Assembly: GCA_022496805.1 (NCBI GenBank)
Contig: CM040088.1
Location: 21,917,001 to 21,981,000 of the forward strand
DNA length: 64,000 nt
From: Pohlia nutans
Lineage: Eukaryota; Streptophyta; Bryopsida; Bryales; Mniaceae
Direction of reading: 5' to 3'
Both the position numbers and the translations under genes were made by a program. Each line of letters starts with the position of its first letter. The stretch's first letter is position 1. The notes under the pieces are model-generated. The model had not been told where the DNA came from, made no database searches, and saw only the letters and a program-made list of their open reading frames with translations. Below, piece by piece: positions 25,838-37,100 of the stretch.

Positions 25838-26370
25838 GCCTAGATTAATAGGCCTCCTCCAAGCGCAGTCAGTGACTTTACCAGACACACAAGTGAGGTT
25901 GCGGAATTGGGCCGACAACCTACAACAGATTTGTGAGTTGGCATCGATTATGTCTCTTGAGCTTGGATTATGTCACCCACAACGAAAGTTATAGTAGTGG
26001 CTTTGGGTTGGACCTCAGATACAGAGTGTAGGCCCACGCACATGTAGATGCAAGTTGCAGCCGGCTGCTCTAGCCTTCGTTGATGAAGATACATGTGGAA
26101 GGCTAAGAGTGGCTCGCTATTTTCGGCAAGACATTAAATATTGCCTTAGAAGCTCAACTAGGGTTGTAACAGCCGTGAACAATGACTGCAAGGTTTTTGA
26201 CGACTTGGGAGCGCACTGGCATCTTTCAGCATCTCGCAACTCTTCCAACGAGAACACTGTGCCGCTTATACTGGTGTCGCGGCTGCAACTGGCGGTCGAT
26301 ATCGATGTGTGTGGGCCTTGTAAATGAAGCTTGAACTGTGGGACTGCTAAGCCACTCAGCCCAGATTACT
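25838..26370. other. GC-richer block bounded by a short direct repeat
   Basis: TGCTAAGCCACCCAGCCTAGAT at about 25833 and TGCTAAGCCACTCAGCCCAGAT at about 26344 are direct copies about 510 bp apart. The block between them is less AT-rich than its surroundings and holds an open frame at 26055-26327 with no recognisable domain. It could be a small element or relic; unidentified. Confidence 0.35.
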
Positions 26371-27039
26371 ATTATTTCCAAGGATTTGCAGCTGAGTGTG
26401 GTATACGGTAATTGTATCAATAGATTTTGTGTCGAGGTTTGGGCTTTTGAGTCTTTTGGCCAGGTGGAGTAATTTTTCCTCATCCACAGTTGGTGTGCGT
26501 CCCTAGAACCAGCAGCGACTCTGTGCTTGGGATGGCAATGATTGTGGATCCAATGTGGGTTTTGCCACTTTTTGTGAACTCCATCTACAATAGCTGTCGC
26601 TTGTTCAGTACACCCATTATCATTTTTAGTCTGAGAGCCACAATTAGTCTGAATTTTTTTACAAAACCTTGGACTAATTCCAATATGTACTATCTAAATT
26701 AATTTGAGAATATAATAATAAAATATCATTATTTTACTTAGATTTATAATATTTTATTTTTCAAACAGTCAAAAATAGTAATTTCAGGTTATTTTATTCA
26801 TGTTTTGCATTGTAGATTCACAGTAATTCGGATATAAAAAATTAGCAACACTATACTGACATTACCACAATTACTTCAAGTTATCTCAATTACTCCGATT
26901 CAGTCTTTCTCCTAATTCCACAATTAGTCCAAGCTTTTGTTAAGAGTCCAAGTTGGACTAAAGATGATAATGGGTGTAGTATTAAATTAGCAATCAATGG
27001 TGAAACCGGTATCTTTAATGGAGTTCGGAACTCTCTTAT
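26371..27039. other. Intergenic, nothing recognised
   Basis: Mostly AT-rich. GGACTAA/TTAGTCC-like words recur at 26630-26965, suggesting internal inverted repetition, but I could not define an element. Confidence 0.35.
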
Positions 27040-27252
27040 ATCACCCCTTTGCTAATCAAGTTACATGAGTTCAGATCTTGACATGTGGAAAGTGTTCAAA
27101 TATTCTCTGTAGATACTAGAATGTGATATTGGAGTGTAATACTAATGAATTAAGAGTATAACAGCTTGTCCATCCGTCAATTCAGTCAAATACCCTATAT
27201 CCCACACCTAAATTTTGTCTTGCACATTCAATCATCAATTGGGTACTTTGAC
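27040..27252. repeat. Dispersed repeat Z, copy 2
   Basis: Similar to 17805-18026 through GATCTTGACATGTGGAAAGTG to TCATCAATTGGGTACTTTGA. Unlike copy 1 it is not interrupted by a TTAA end at its right edge. Confidence 0.6.
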
Positions 27253-27999
27253 AAGTACACAAGAAGTGAGTTTTTCCTTGTGAAGCTTGTGTTTGCTCAT
27301 GTGTGGGTCACAATCAACATATGAGCTTGCTAAAGTCAATGCTAGCTTATGTTCGTTGCACTAGAGAACACACTACAATGAACATCACTATGCTATCACA
27401 TACCACATCCCACATTCCATACATACCTGTGGAGTATGGTATTGCCTCGATAGACAACTACTCCAAAATAGAAACTTGTTGTATTCAAATTTGATGAAAT
27501 CAATCTAGTTTGCTTAATTTTGTGATTTCTTTCGAAAGCATCATCTATTATGTGACGAAGGGAGTATATAGGTTCACCTATAACCGACAACAATGAGATC
27601 AATTCCTGAACATAAGCTGCTTTGTGTTGGCATGTTGTGTGTTGGATTAGTTATGGAGTACTTATTGACTATGGGTACTTCTACCTTGTTACAACCTTTT
27701 TACAACTTTTGAGTTCATGACTGATTTGAAGATTGCTTTTGATTAAGTTGGGAACCTCTGGAATGTTCTGAGGCTCTATTTGTCTGATATCCCATGTACT
27801 CCATAATACCATAGCACTTTGGGTTTTTTGGCTCCCAAAATTAGACGAAAAGAATCTTTGAATGCTTGTAGGGCACACAAGCCACTTCGGAGTTAGAGAA
27901 ATCCTCTCGAAATATACTGTACTACAAGAGAGTAAATAATTCTATTTCATTTGGTGAAAAACAGTTCATGATATTGAGGGTTGAAACCTCCTTAACCCT
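27253..27999. other. Intergenic, nothing recognised
   Basis: No gene-like frame. GACGAAGGGAGTATA at about 27554 resembles a Stowaway right end, but no matching left end was found. Confidence 0.35.
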
Positions 28000-28577
28000 T
28001 TAACCCCTAAAAGTACTAGGGTGTCCTTAGAATTGACAATTTGAGAAAAATCATCATAAAGTACTATGTAGAAGAATATTTTGGAATTAATAGACAAATG
28101 AAAGTTCTAGAATTTTTATTTTTAGATTCCATCCATACAGTTCAATTCACCAATACTATCACCAATGTTTTATTATAAAGTTATAAAGTTAAAATTAAAA
28201 ATTCCTTCTAAATTTGATTACAAACAAAACATTAACATTTTTGAGTAAAATTTGTTGGAATGGATTTGAAATGAGATACTTTTACCGTGGTGATTCTTTG
28301 AATTTTTTTTTACTAATTAAATCTATGACCTCATTTTTGCAAGGCCACTTTTGAACTACAGTCATTGCAATTTCGGCTTAGTCAACAACTTGACATACTT
28401 CTACAATTGTAATTTTAGAAAAATATGTACTCCAATATAATCAAATCCAACCTTTTGAATAGGATAACATCTTGATGAAGTATCTCCAAAAATTGAATGA
28501 CTTTCATCCAAGCACTAATAAGAACGTAGGGTGGGTTTGAATCTGTTAGTCATTCAGCTGTGACATTTAGGGGTTAA
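28000..28577. mobile_element. TTAA/CCC-ended MITE, family E (578 bp)
   Basis: TTAA-CCCCTAAAAGTACTAGGGTG at the left (28000-28003) and GTGACATTTAGGGG-TTAA at the right (28574-28577). An extra TTAA-CCC lies just outside the left end (27992), so the end looks doubled, as at 37857-37867. The left portion matches the complement of the right portion of the element at 37356-37860. Confidence 0.8.
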
Positions 28578-29117
28578 CATCCAGATCACCACCGATTTCA
28601 AAGATGTGTTATAAAATGCTTGATGAATCACAAACATGGAGTTGTAGTATATAAAGAAAAGTTGTAAATCTTAGTGTGTAGATCACATCTGTACAGTTGT
28701 ATTTATCAAAAAAATTATTAATCTTTTTTAGTTATATTTGCAAGGTTTTCTTATGACATTCACTTTAAAATTCCAAATTAACTAATTTTTCATTAAAAAA
28801 ATCTATAACGACTTTGGAATAATATGCACTATGAGATGGTATAATTTCCATTATTTAATTCTACTTATTTTGGAAAATCATTGTCAAGGTCTCACTTTTT
28901 GAACTAAGAATGAAACTTGACATAAACTTGACATTTTTGACATTTGAAAAGAATCACAATATCTTATTTTGAAAATCCATACTCTTCAAATGGTAGTCAA
29001 CTGGCACAAGAACTAAGGAAAATTTTGATGGATGAAAAATTGTATGGGATGTAGTCAAGAGAAGGCTTACAATCTGTTCATTGTCCACTATATGGATGCA
29101 AGCGAGTCAAAGGGTTA
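28574..29117. mobile_element. TTAA/CCC-ended MITE, family B, left tip lost (544 bp)
   Basis: The right end is GAGTCAAAGGG-TTAA (29114-29117). The interior matches 22347-22893, with GTTATAAAATGCTTGATGAA near the left. The left end starts TTAACATCC and abuts the preceding family E element at a single TTAA. The CCC tip is missing, so the junction may be a deletion. Confidence 0.7.
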
Positions 29118-30415
29118 ATATCTAATTTTTTTACTTTCAATATCTTGCACATTTTTCATCAAATGAAACAAACACTATATCTTTGTAGTACATAAATATT
29201 GTTATGTTGTTATGCATTATTCGAGGCATTATCCCATTGAAGGCTTTTTAGGTTTTCCAACACTAATTTTTTTGACATTTTGCATTAATCTATAGAATCA
29301 GTCAAATGGTGAATAAGGCATTTTTGGCTTCTGATATGTACTAACGACATAGATTTTGATGTCTAAATTTTTATTAAATATTCCATTTTAAAGAAAGAAA
29401 ACTTAATTAACAGATCAATTTAAAGAATCTTCATGAGATGAATTCTATAAAATATGAGCCCCTTCCAGATAAGAAGTTCTCATAATGTACTTTTTCATAA
29501 TTTCTATATATCATAATTAACTGTATTTGGTGACAAACGTGCAAGATGATAAATTTTGCTTTAGTGCCATATATTGTAAATGAAAGATATGAAACGCCTT
29601 CTTTGAACTATAAGGGCCAAATTTTCTTCGATTTACTCTCATTAAAAGAATTTATCTTTATAGAGATATGCTAAGGAAGTATTGTTTTGAATAACTCTCA
29701 TTGCTTTTAGACCTATTTTACTCCATACATGATGTAATGTACATTTCTAAAGAGCTAAAGAAATGGGAAAGAAGCTAAATCTACTTTGAACAAAAACTTG
29801 TTTTCATCATGATAATACACTATTTTGTATGGTACGCTATTTTATATATTACACTATGTTAAGACAATTTAGTGTATAATAATTTATTTTGCAGTCCTAT
29901 AAAACATTAGCAATATCATGAAGTAGTGTACTTGTAATTGATGAACCCATTTACCAAGTTTTGAATCTTCTGTTGATCACTTGTTGATTGACCTCTTGTT
30001 ACTTGAGAGACTATTCATTAAAAAAAACCTCTTGATGGTGCTTTCAACGTAAAAAATTTAATTTAAAAAAAGTAGTTTGTTTTATAATATGTTATTTTGG
30101 TGTTACGTTAAGTCACAAATGACACTAAACATAATAAAGTGTATAGTAATCTATACATTAAGAGAGGTTGTTTGTTTTGTTTTGTTACGTTGAGATCTCC
30201 CCAACCATGCACCCCCCTAGTGCGTTCTTAGTACCGTCAGAAAACTCTCGACATAAAGGGGTGCACGGAATTTGTCTTGTTACGTTTGGACCTTCGGTGT
30301 GAAAGTTATGGATTTTAAAATGAATTTCAACACAATAAATTGAATTAAATTTATGAAAGATGAAATATGGGGTTTTTGATGTCATTATTGGTATCGTTGA
30401 AAAGCTCTTGACAAG
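29118..30415. other. Intergenic, nothing recognised
   Basis: Very AT-rich; no convincing gene, RNA gene or element ends. Confidence 0.4.
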
Positions 30416-30818
30416 TAAGGTTGGATGTCCTAAAACCACCACCTCCCCCAACTATGGCATGTAGAGTTTTCTTGGGGCCACCACACTTGAGACTCAAAAC
30501 CACCAATTTCACTATTCAAGTAAACTAATCGCATGCCAAGCATTGCGAAGAAGTAGTTGGTGGTTTTGGGTATCATTATGAGTGAAAATTAGTACCACAT
30601 GGTGTGGTCATGGGGAAACCTAGAGGTCTGATTTGGGTCACGAAGTTCTTTTCACTTCGAAAATTTGTTTCAATTTGGATATTGGGAATTAAATTGCAAA
30701 AAATTGTGCATTCCGTGTGAAATCTTCTTCCAAACGACCGAAAAATATTTCTCATAAATAACCTTATTACAATGAGGCCATATTTCTTAAGTTGGTGGTT
30801 TTAGGACATCCAACCTTA
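30416..30818. mobile_element. 403-bp inverted-repeat MITE upstream of MutS2 gene
   Basis: The ends are TAAGGTTGGATGTCCTAAAA followed by CCACCA, and the exact complement at 30792-30818, a 25- to 27-bp terminal inverted repeat. No coding capacity. A target duplication is unclear: the flanking TAA and TTA could belong to the inverted repeat. The PIF/Harbinger-like guess is weak. Confidence 0.7.
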
Positions 30819-30910
30819 GGGCAATCGAGTGTATGATACGAGGCCAGAAGAATGGTTCAAGTTGTATTTGGGGAGGATAAGGTCTTGTGTGCTACTGTGG
30901 CTCTGTGGTT

Positions 30911-31084
30911 TTAGGGTTTCCATTCCCTGAGGTTCGAAATTCTTCGGCCATTAATTTTTTCGCGCACATTTTCATACCAATGCAGTCGAGCTTGATTGAG
31001 CGTGTCAATTGTGTAGGTGTGCTTAATTTCGGCAGTTTAGAGATGAATTCTCTACTGCTGGAGCAGACTCTTACTTAGGGTTTA
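30911..31084 (+). promoter_or_regulatory. Two telo-box-like motifs upstream of MutS2 gene
   Basis: TTAGGGTTT occurs at 30911-30919 and TTAGGGTTTA at 31075-31084, about 255 and 90 bp before the start codon. This is the complement of the plant telo-box (AAACCCTAA), often found near transcription starts of plant housekeeping and translation genes. Presence is seen; function is inferred. No clear TATA box was found. Confidence 0.4.
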
Positions 31085-31165
31085 CATGGATTAGACTTGC
31101 CTGCAGAAATTTGATCAAGGCGCTTCATCAAGCATGAAGCTGATAATTTAATCCGTCGAGCTGCG

Positions 31166-34100
31166 ATGGCTAAACCCCTACTCCTTCACTCGCTGCCACC
31201 CATAAACCACAAGAAAGGTTTAGTCACTGAAGACACCCTATCATGCAGTTATTCAACTATCTCTGCAAGATGTCGTCCGCACCATAAGAATCAGTGGTCG
31301 GTTTCATTGAGAGCAGCTCGTTCCTTGGAAAGATTAGGGTTCGGGAATGTGATATTTGACAGGCCATTACAGGGAAGGGTTCATGCTGCAGCATCGCAAG
31401 AGAAGGCATTGGAAGAACCGAGGTCGGTTGCCATGGAAACCCTGGATCTTTTGGAATGGCCTCGGGTGTGTCGTGCGGTGGCTTCGTTTGCTGCCACTTC
31501 ATTAGCAAAGGAGGAGCTCCGGGTTTTAGACATTCCTGCAACGAGGGAGACGAGTGAAACTTTGCTTGAATTTACAAGTGCCGGCGTCGAGCTCATCTCT
31601 TTACTTGGAGGCCCCTTCGAGCTGGGAGCCTTGCGCACACAAGTGGTACTTGAATTCTCTAACCCTAATTCTGCCTAAGGTACAGGATACTCTCTCCGTA
31701 ACTTTTCAGCGCTTTAACCCTAAGAGGACCAAGGATCTACAGTTTTCAATGAAGAAATTCAATTGATCGTATTGTGAAATTGTAATTCAGATGGGACCAA
31801 ATTTTATCATTACATTAATAAGCCCTAGACTTTGGACCCTACTAAAGATTCCAAGATTCTCTCCGATGCTCTTGGACACTCTTGGATGCTATTTTCTTCA
31901 CATCTTAAGAAGTTTTCTTTGTTTGATTCTTACTAGATTCCTTCATACAATGCCAAATGTCCTCTCTTACCATAGTTCCAAGAAAAGATACTGTATCTGT
32001 AAAATTTGATCCAAAGCGGTTGGGGGTTTGGAACCCTACTATTATAAAATGTTATAAAATGTTATGATATTTGCATGTGTTGGTCAAAAAATAAATAAAA
32101 TTTGAACAAGAGGAAGTCCAAATAAGTGTTAAGAAAAACATGGTGACCATTCTGGTCACTGTGGACGTTAAGGGGTTAAATAATATTTTAGAGTGTGATT
32201 TTTGGGAGATCAATATAGAGATCATTTTAGGTACAATGAGCCAAATCTTTAGAGATCAAGTTTTATCACTGTGTATGATTTTCTTATGCAATCATTCAAA
32301 GTTGGAGGTTGTAGATCACTATCGAAGGGACAGTAGACAACTCCATTTCCATTCAATGATCAGTGGCTATAGATATCAGTTGTTACTTGCTAATTGAAGG
32401 CCAACCAATTGTATGAATAGATACTTGCTGTTGGGTAACAGGGGTTGATATAGGAAGCCGGATTCGGTTTTAGTATCCTCTACCTTGTTATGAGGAGGAC
32501 TTACCAAGAAAGTATATGACCGCTTGTTTCTGTGCATTTTTTGCAATGCAGGTGAAGGACTGCGTTTTGCGCACACGCAAGGGCATGGTAGTATCTGGAA
32601 TTGAGGCTCTCTCAGTTGCATCGCTTCTGCAAACGGGTCGGAATGTGAGGCGCCAGATCTCTAACACTGCACAGGAGTTTCAGGACAGGCAATCTGTGCT
32701 ACAGCCACTTGTGGACCTGGTGGGTTTGTGCAACTTAGAATTTTTTCTTCCATGTCGAATGCACACAGTCAGTCATTCGGGGTTGGAGAATTGGATTTCA
32801 AAATTTGACTGTATTGATAATTGCTTGTGGCAGGTTGGTCCCATAGCAACGCATCCTGATTTGGAGAAGAGCATATGGAGGGTGATAGATGAGGATGGTT
32901 CAGTCAAGGACAGCGCTGTAAGCTTGTACTCTCAGTACCTGGACTTCCACCTGTGAAAGTTGGATGGTCCTATTGTGGAACGTTGAGCAGAATTCCTTAC
33001 AAGAAATGAATATGGTATGTGCAGAGTCCGGAGCTCAGGAAAGCTCGGATGCAAGAACGTTCGGTTGAGCAACGGGTATGTCTTTGTATAGGATTTGACA
33101 TTGCATTTGAGTTTGAGGGACCACATGTTTGTGGACTTGATATTTCCTTTCTAACTCTCTTGAATGGTGTGTTTTCAGCTTCGGAAGTTTTTCAACAAAC
33201 TTACTGAGGAAAAATCGGGGTCTGACGGTCAGTCTCAGGTAATTCTTGTTGCTAATGAATCAACAGCCATGTATGAATCTTTAGCTCCAATAGAACTTGT
33301 TTACGAAAACTTACCACAAGGACCGACCTGCTCTTTCAGGAGATCGTGCAAGTGGATGGCAGAATGTGCTTGGAGGTTGCTTCTGACAACCGCAGCACCG
33401 TCCCAGGCCTTCTTTTACGAAGGTATAGTGTTCTGTTGATGTCACTTTTCATGGTCTTTTAGCTCAGATGCTGATTTGGGATTTTTCTCGTAGTGCCTCC
33501 TTTTTTAACTTTTTTTTTGTCACGTGCTGTTGACCAGTGGCTCCGGAGCAAGTGCATACATTGAACCAGCTGCAGCAGTATCCCTTAACAACCAGCTTAG
33601 TGAAGCTCGAGCGGAGGTTGTCAAGGCCGAGTATAATGTTCTGTTAAGATTAACTGATCAGGTAGCCAAGGGTGCGCATGACCAGTATTGGCCTTCTAGA
33701 GATCTATTAATTGACAATACAACATGTTTTTTTAAGTTTTTCCCCTGTTTCATCACCTCATTCTTCACTAAGAGCTATCGATTTCTTGAGAATACGAATG
33801 TTGGAATATACGATTTATTTCTTATTGCTTGGCATACTTTTCATGATCGGTATTGTGCAGCTGAGACCCTACCTGGATGACATTCAGTTTTGCCTCAACA
33901 CCATAGTCCGTCTTGATGTGGTACGTGATCTTGAATCATCACGTTGGTCCTGTTTTTTTCTTCCATGTTATTAACCGAAGAGGCAACTAGATGTTCCGAG
34001 TCATGAAGTGCTTCTTATGTTTGGTTGGTTTCCTTGAAATTGGAAGGTAATGGCTCGTGCAAGGTACAGTACCTGGTTAGGGGCTACCAAACCTACCTTT

Positions 34101-37100
34101 ATCGATACCGACTCTCAGAACCCGGTCAGACTACAACTGAAAAGAGCTTGTCATCCATTGCTTTTGCAACAACACCGAGAGGCTTTGAAGGAAGCCAAAG
34201 CCACCCTGAAGTCTAAGTCTAAGGTACGCAGCGTCTTCGTCATACTGAGCCTCCAATGTCATTTCGTTTGCTGCTTGCTTTTGGGGTTTCAAGGTAGATA
34301 ATTAGTCAGTTCAACGTCATGTGAGTTGTATTCAATTTTTATATTTCACCAGGATTGCTTCGTTCAGCATAGAGATGGCACTGCAAATTTTTATCTAGTT
34401 TCAATGTTATGTAGGATAGAAAGCTAGCAGAAATAACACAATGAGCATCTAAGACACTGTTAGCCGTCATGGGCTCAGAATCTTGGGAGGCTGAAGTCAA
34501 GGGCAGGCATGATGACGGGGGCTCTGGAAGAAATAAAGGCCATAATTGCAGAAGCAGAAGCTGAGGTGTGTTTTTCTGCATAAGGGCTCAAAGATCGTAA
34601 CTCATCAGTACATTTGCCTTCTCTAGGTCTTCAGATTTCATGACCTATATGCAATGCTGCTGCGTCTCTTGTGTTTGCACCTGAGACTAGCATTTTGGCA
34701 TATGTACTTAATGAATGGAAGGGTGAACCTAAGGTGCCTGTTAGGTGGCAGAAGTGGAGGAGCATGCACCTGTGCCGATTGATGTGCGGGTGATTGGTGA
34801 GACAAGAGTGGTGGCGATCACAGGTCCCAACACGGGAGGAAAAACTGCTACTATCAAGACCGTAGGCTTAGCTGCTCTCATGGCCAAATCGGGTGTGTTA
34901 CATAGTCCATATTGTGCTTTGGTTTCTTGTGCATTTGTTCACATTTCAGAATGAAAAGTCTTGAGTTCATCATATACATGACAATAATGCTTGATGCTCT
35001 TGCAGGACTTTTTGTGCTGGCAATTGAGCCGGTCGTGTTGCCATGGTTTGATGCCGTATTAGCAGATATAGGTGACGAGCAGTCATTAAGTCAATCTCTT
35101 TCAACATTCTCGGGTCACCTGCATCGGATTAAGGTGAGTAACCTATGGCGAAGGTCATATTCCGTAGCTTTTAGTTTATCATGCTGAAATTGGAGTATAT
35201 GACTCGGAGTATAAATGCTCGCAGTAATCGCTTTATATGACTCGGAGTATATGAGGTGCTGTCAACACATAACATCGATTTGTTGCACTCTTGATTCAAT
35301 TATGTCATCCAAAGAGAATCAGCAAGACCAAGTCTGGTTTCTGGACAGTGGTACGAGGGTGATCAGTATGAAAGCCTACAGTTAAGTCGTTGCTTTGTTT
35401 TCAAATTTTTGCAGCGTATTAAAGAAGTGTCCACTGGTAACTCGCTGGTGCTGCTTGATGAGGTCAGCAATTCTCTATTCCGTGCACCTCAATTATTTTT
35501 ACTGTCTTAGGTCAGTACCGCTTATGAATGGTGAGGTAGAGTTGGTATATTCTCTTATGCCAGATACAGTCGACTGGCATTTATGAGTAAGTTTCATGAT
35601 ATCAATTTTGTTGTTGCCTTATTGCAAGAGGAGAAAATGCATGATTACGTTTCTTTAGGTAGGTGCAGGCACAGATCCAACCGAGGGGGCAGCTCTGGGA
35701 ATGGCCTTACTTGAATCATTTGCACAAAGCGGCCGAGGAGGCTCGTTTCTTACTATGGCCACAACCCATCATGGAGAGCTGAAGACCCTCAAGTACAGTG
35801 ACTCCAGATTTGAGAATGCCTCCGTGGAGTTCAATGAAGAAAAGCTAAGGCCGACCTATAAGCTTCTATGGGGCATTCCTGGTGAGTTTATGCACCAACT
35901 CGTCTCCCTCAACTTTGGTTCGCTTTAACCCTAAGCGTCTAAAACGCCCAATATGGCCCAGCGTAATCACTGAACTTTGCAACGGTGGCATTTTCTCATT
36001 TTACCTCGGTTTTCTGATTGCAATACATAATTTTAGAGCTCTTGTTCTATACTAAAAGATCAGCAGTGTCGATTGTGTCAAACTGAAGTCATTTTCACAC
36101 AAATAGATGATTTGCAGCAAGGGGTCTAATTTTCCTACAGTACAGAAAATACGCAGTGGACGCTTAGGGGTTAATATCTGGATGCCGCCTGAGGTCTGGG
36201 TTTTTTGATCAATGATTATGGTGCAGTACTTCTGTGTATGATTGTTAGTGTCCGTTGAACATTCTTTGTCCCAACTGAAGCTTGCGCTTTTCAGGGAGGT
36301 CGAATGCACTGAACATTGCAGAGAGGCTCGGTATTTCAAAGGATATCCTGGAAGTAGCCAGGAGTCTTTACGGTGTTGCCGGTGCTCAGCTCAGCGAGGT
36401 AACCCGGCTCTTGGTGCTCGTAAGGGGAGCCATTTGTTGTTCAAAAAGTATGGTGTCCAATGAGAATGAGACAAGTGTTAAAAAGCAATAGTAGCATGTT
36501 GGGGCTCATCATGAATTTCTTATGTCTAGTATATTTGCAACATGTGGTTATTGGAGTAGTGGCATTCTATGATGATTTTTCAAATTTTCAATCAATGAGG
36601 ATTATATTGAAGATTGTACAGAGGATCATACATGGAGGATTGTAGTGAGGAAAGACATATGGAAATTATACATTTCTATTTGGGGTAGAGATTCTTGTGA
36701 ATTGCTGCTTGTTAAACGCTCTCATGTCTTTTTCTGGGTATTATATCAAGTGTATCAACTCTTAGAGGCTGGTTTTTATTGGACGTTTTTATCTCTGCAG
36801 GTTATTATGGAGCTTGAACAAGCAAAGCGTGACTACGACCAAGATATGGCAACAGCAGACTCTCAAATTGCGTACGTCTAGAGTTGCCTTTAAAAAGCTT
36901 GAACACCTGCGACAAGACTATTCATCAACTTTCACTCATATGAAGTGGAGATTGAAAAGCAAAGTTTTGTTGTGATGAAAAGGGAGTCATCCCTGTGAAA
37001 TTGTGCAGGGAGGCGAGGAGGCTTCTGAAGGAATTAGTTGCTGTGTCGAAAAGGCTTCAAGAAAACCAACGTATCCTGGACCTGCAGACGGCTGACCGTG

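Noticed and set aside
26055..26327. Open frame as a small gene.
   Set aside because: No recognisable domain, no conserved start context and no partner exons; left as an unidentified block.
25833..26370. Direct repeats as LTRs of a small retrotransposon.
   Set aside because: The repeats are only about 22 bp, and no primer-binding site, polypurine tract or coding remnant was seen.
30416..30818. Element upstream of MutS2 as a member of the TTAA/CCC system.
   Set aside because: Its ends are GGTTGGATG, not CCC, and flanking bases are TAA and TTA rather than TTAA.
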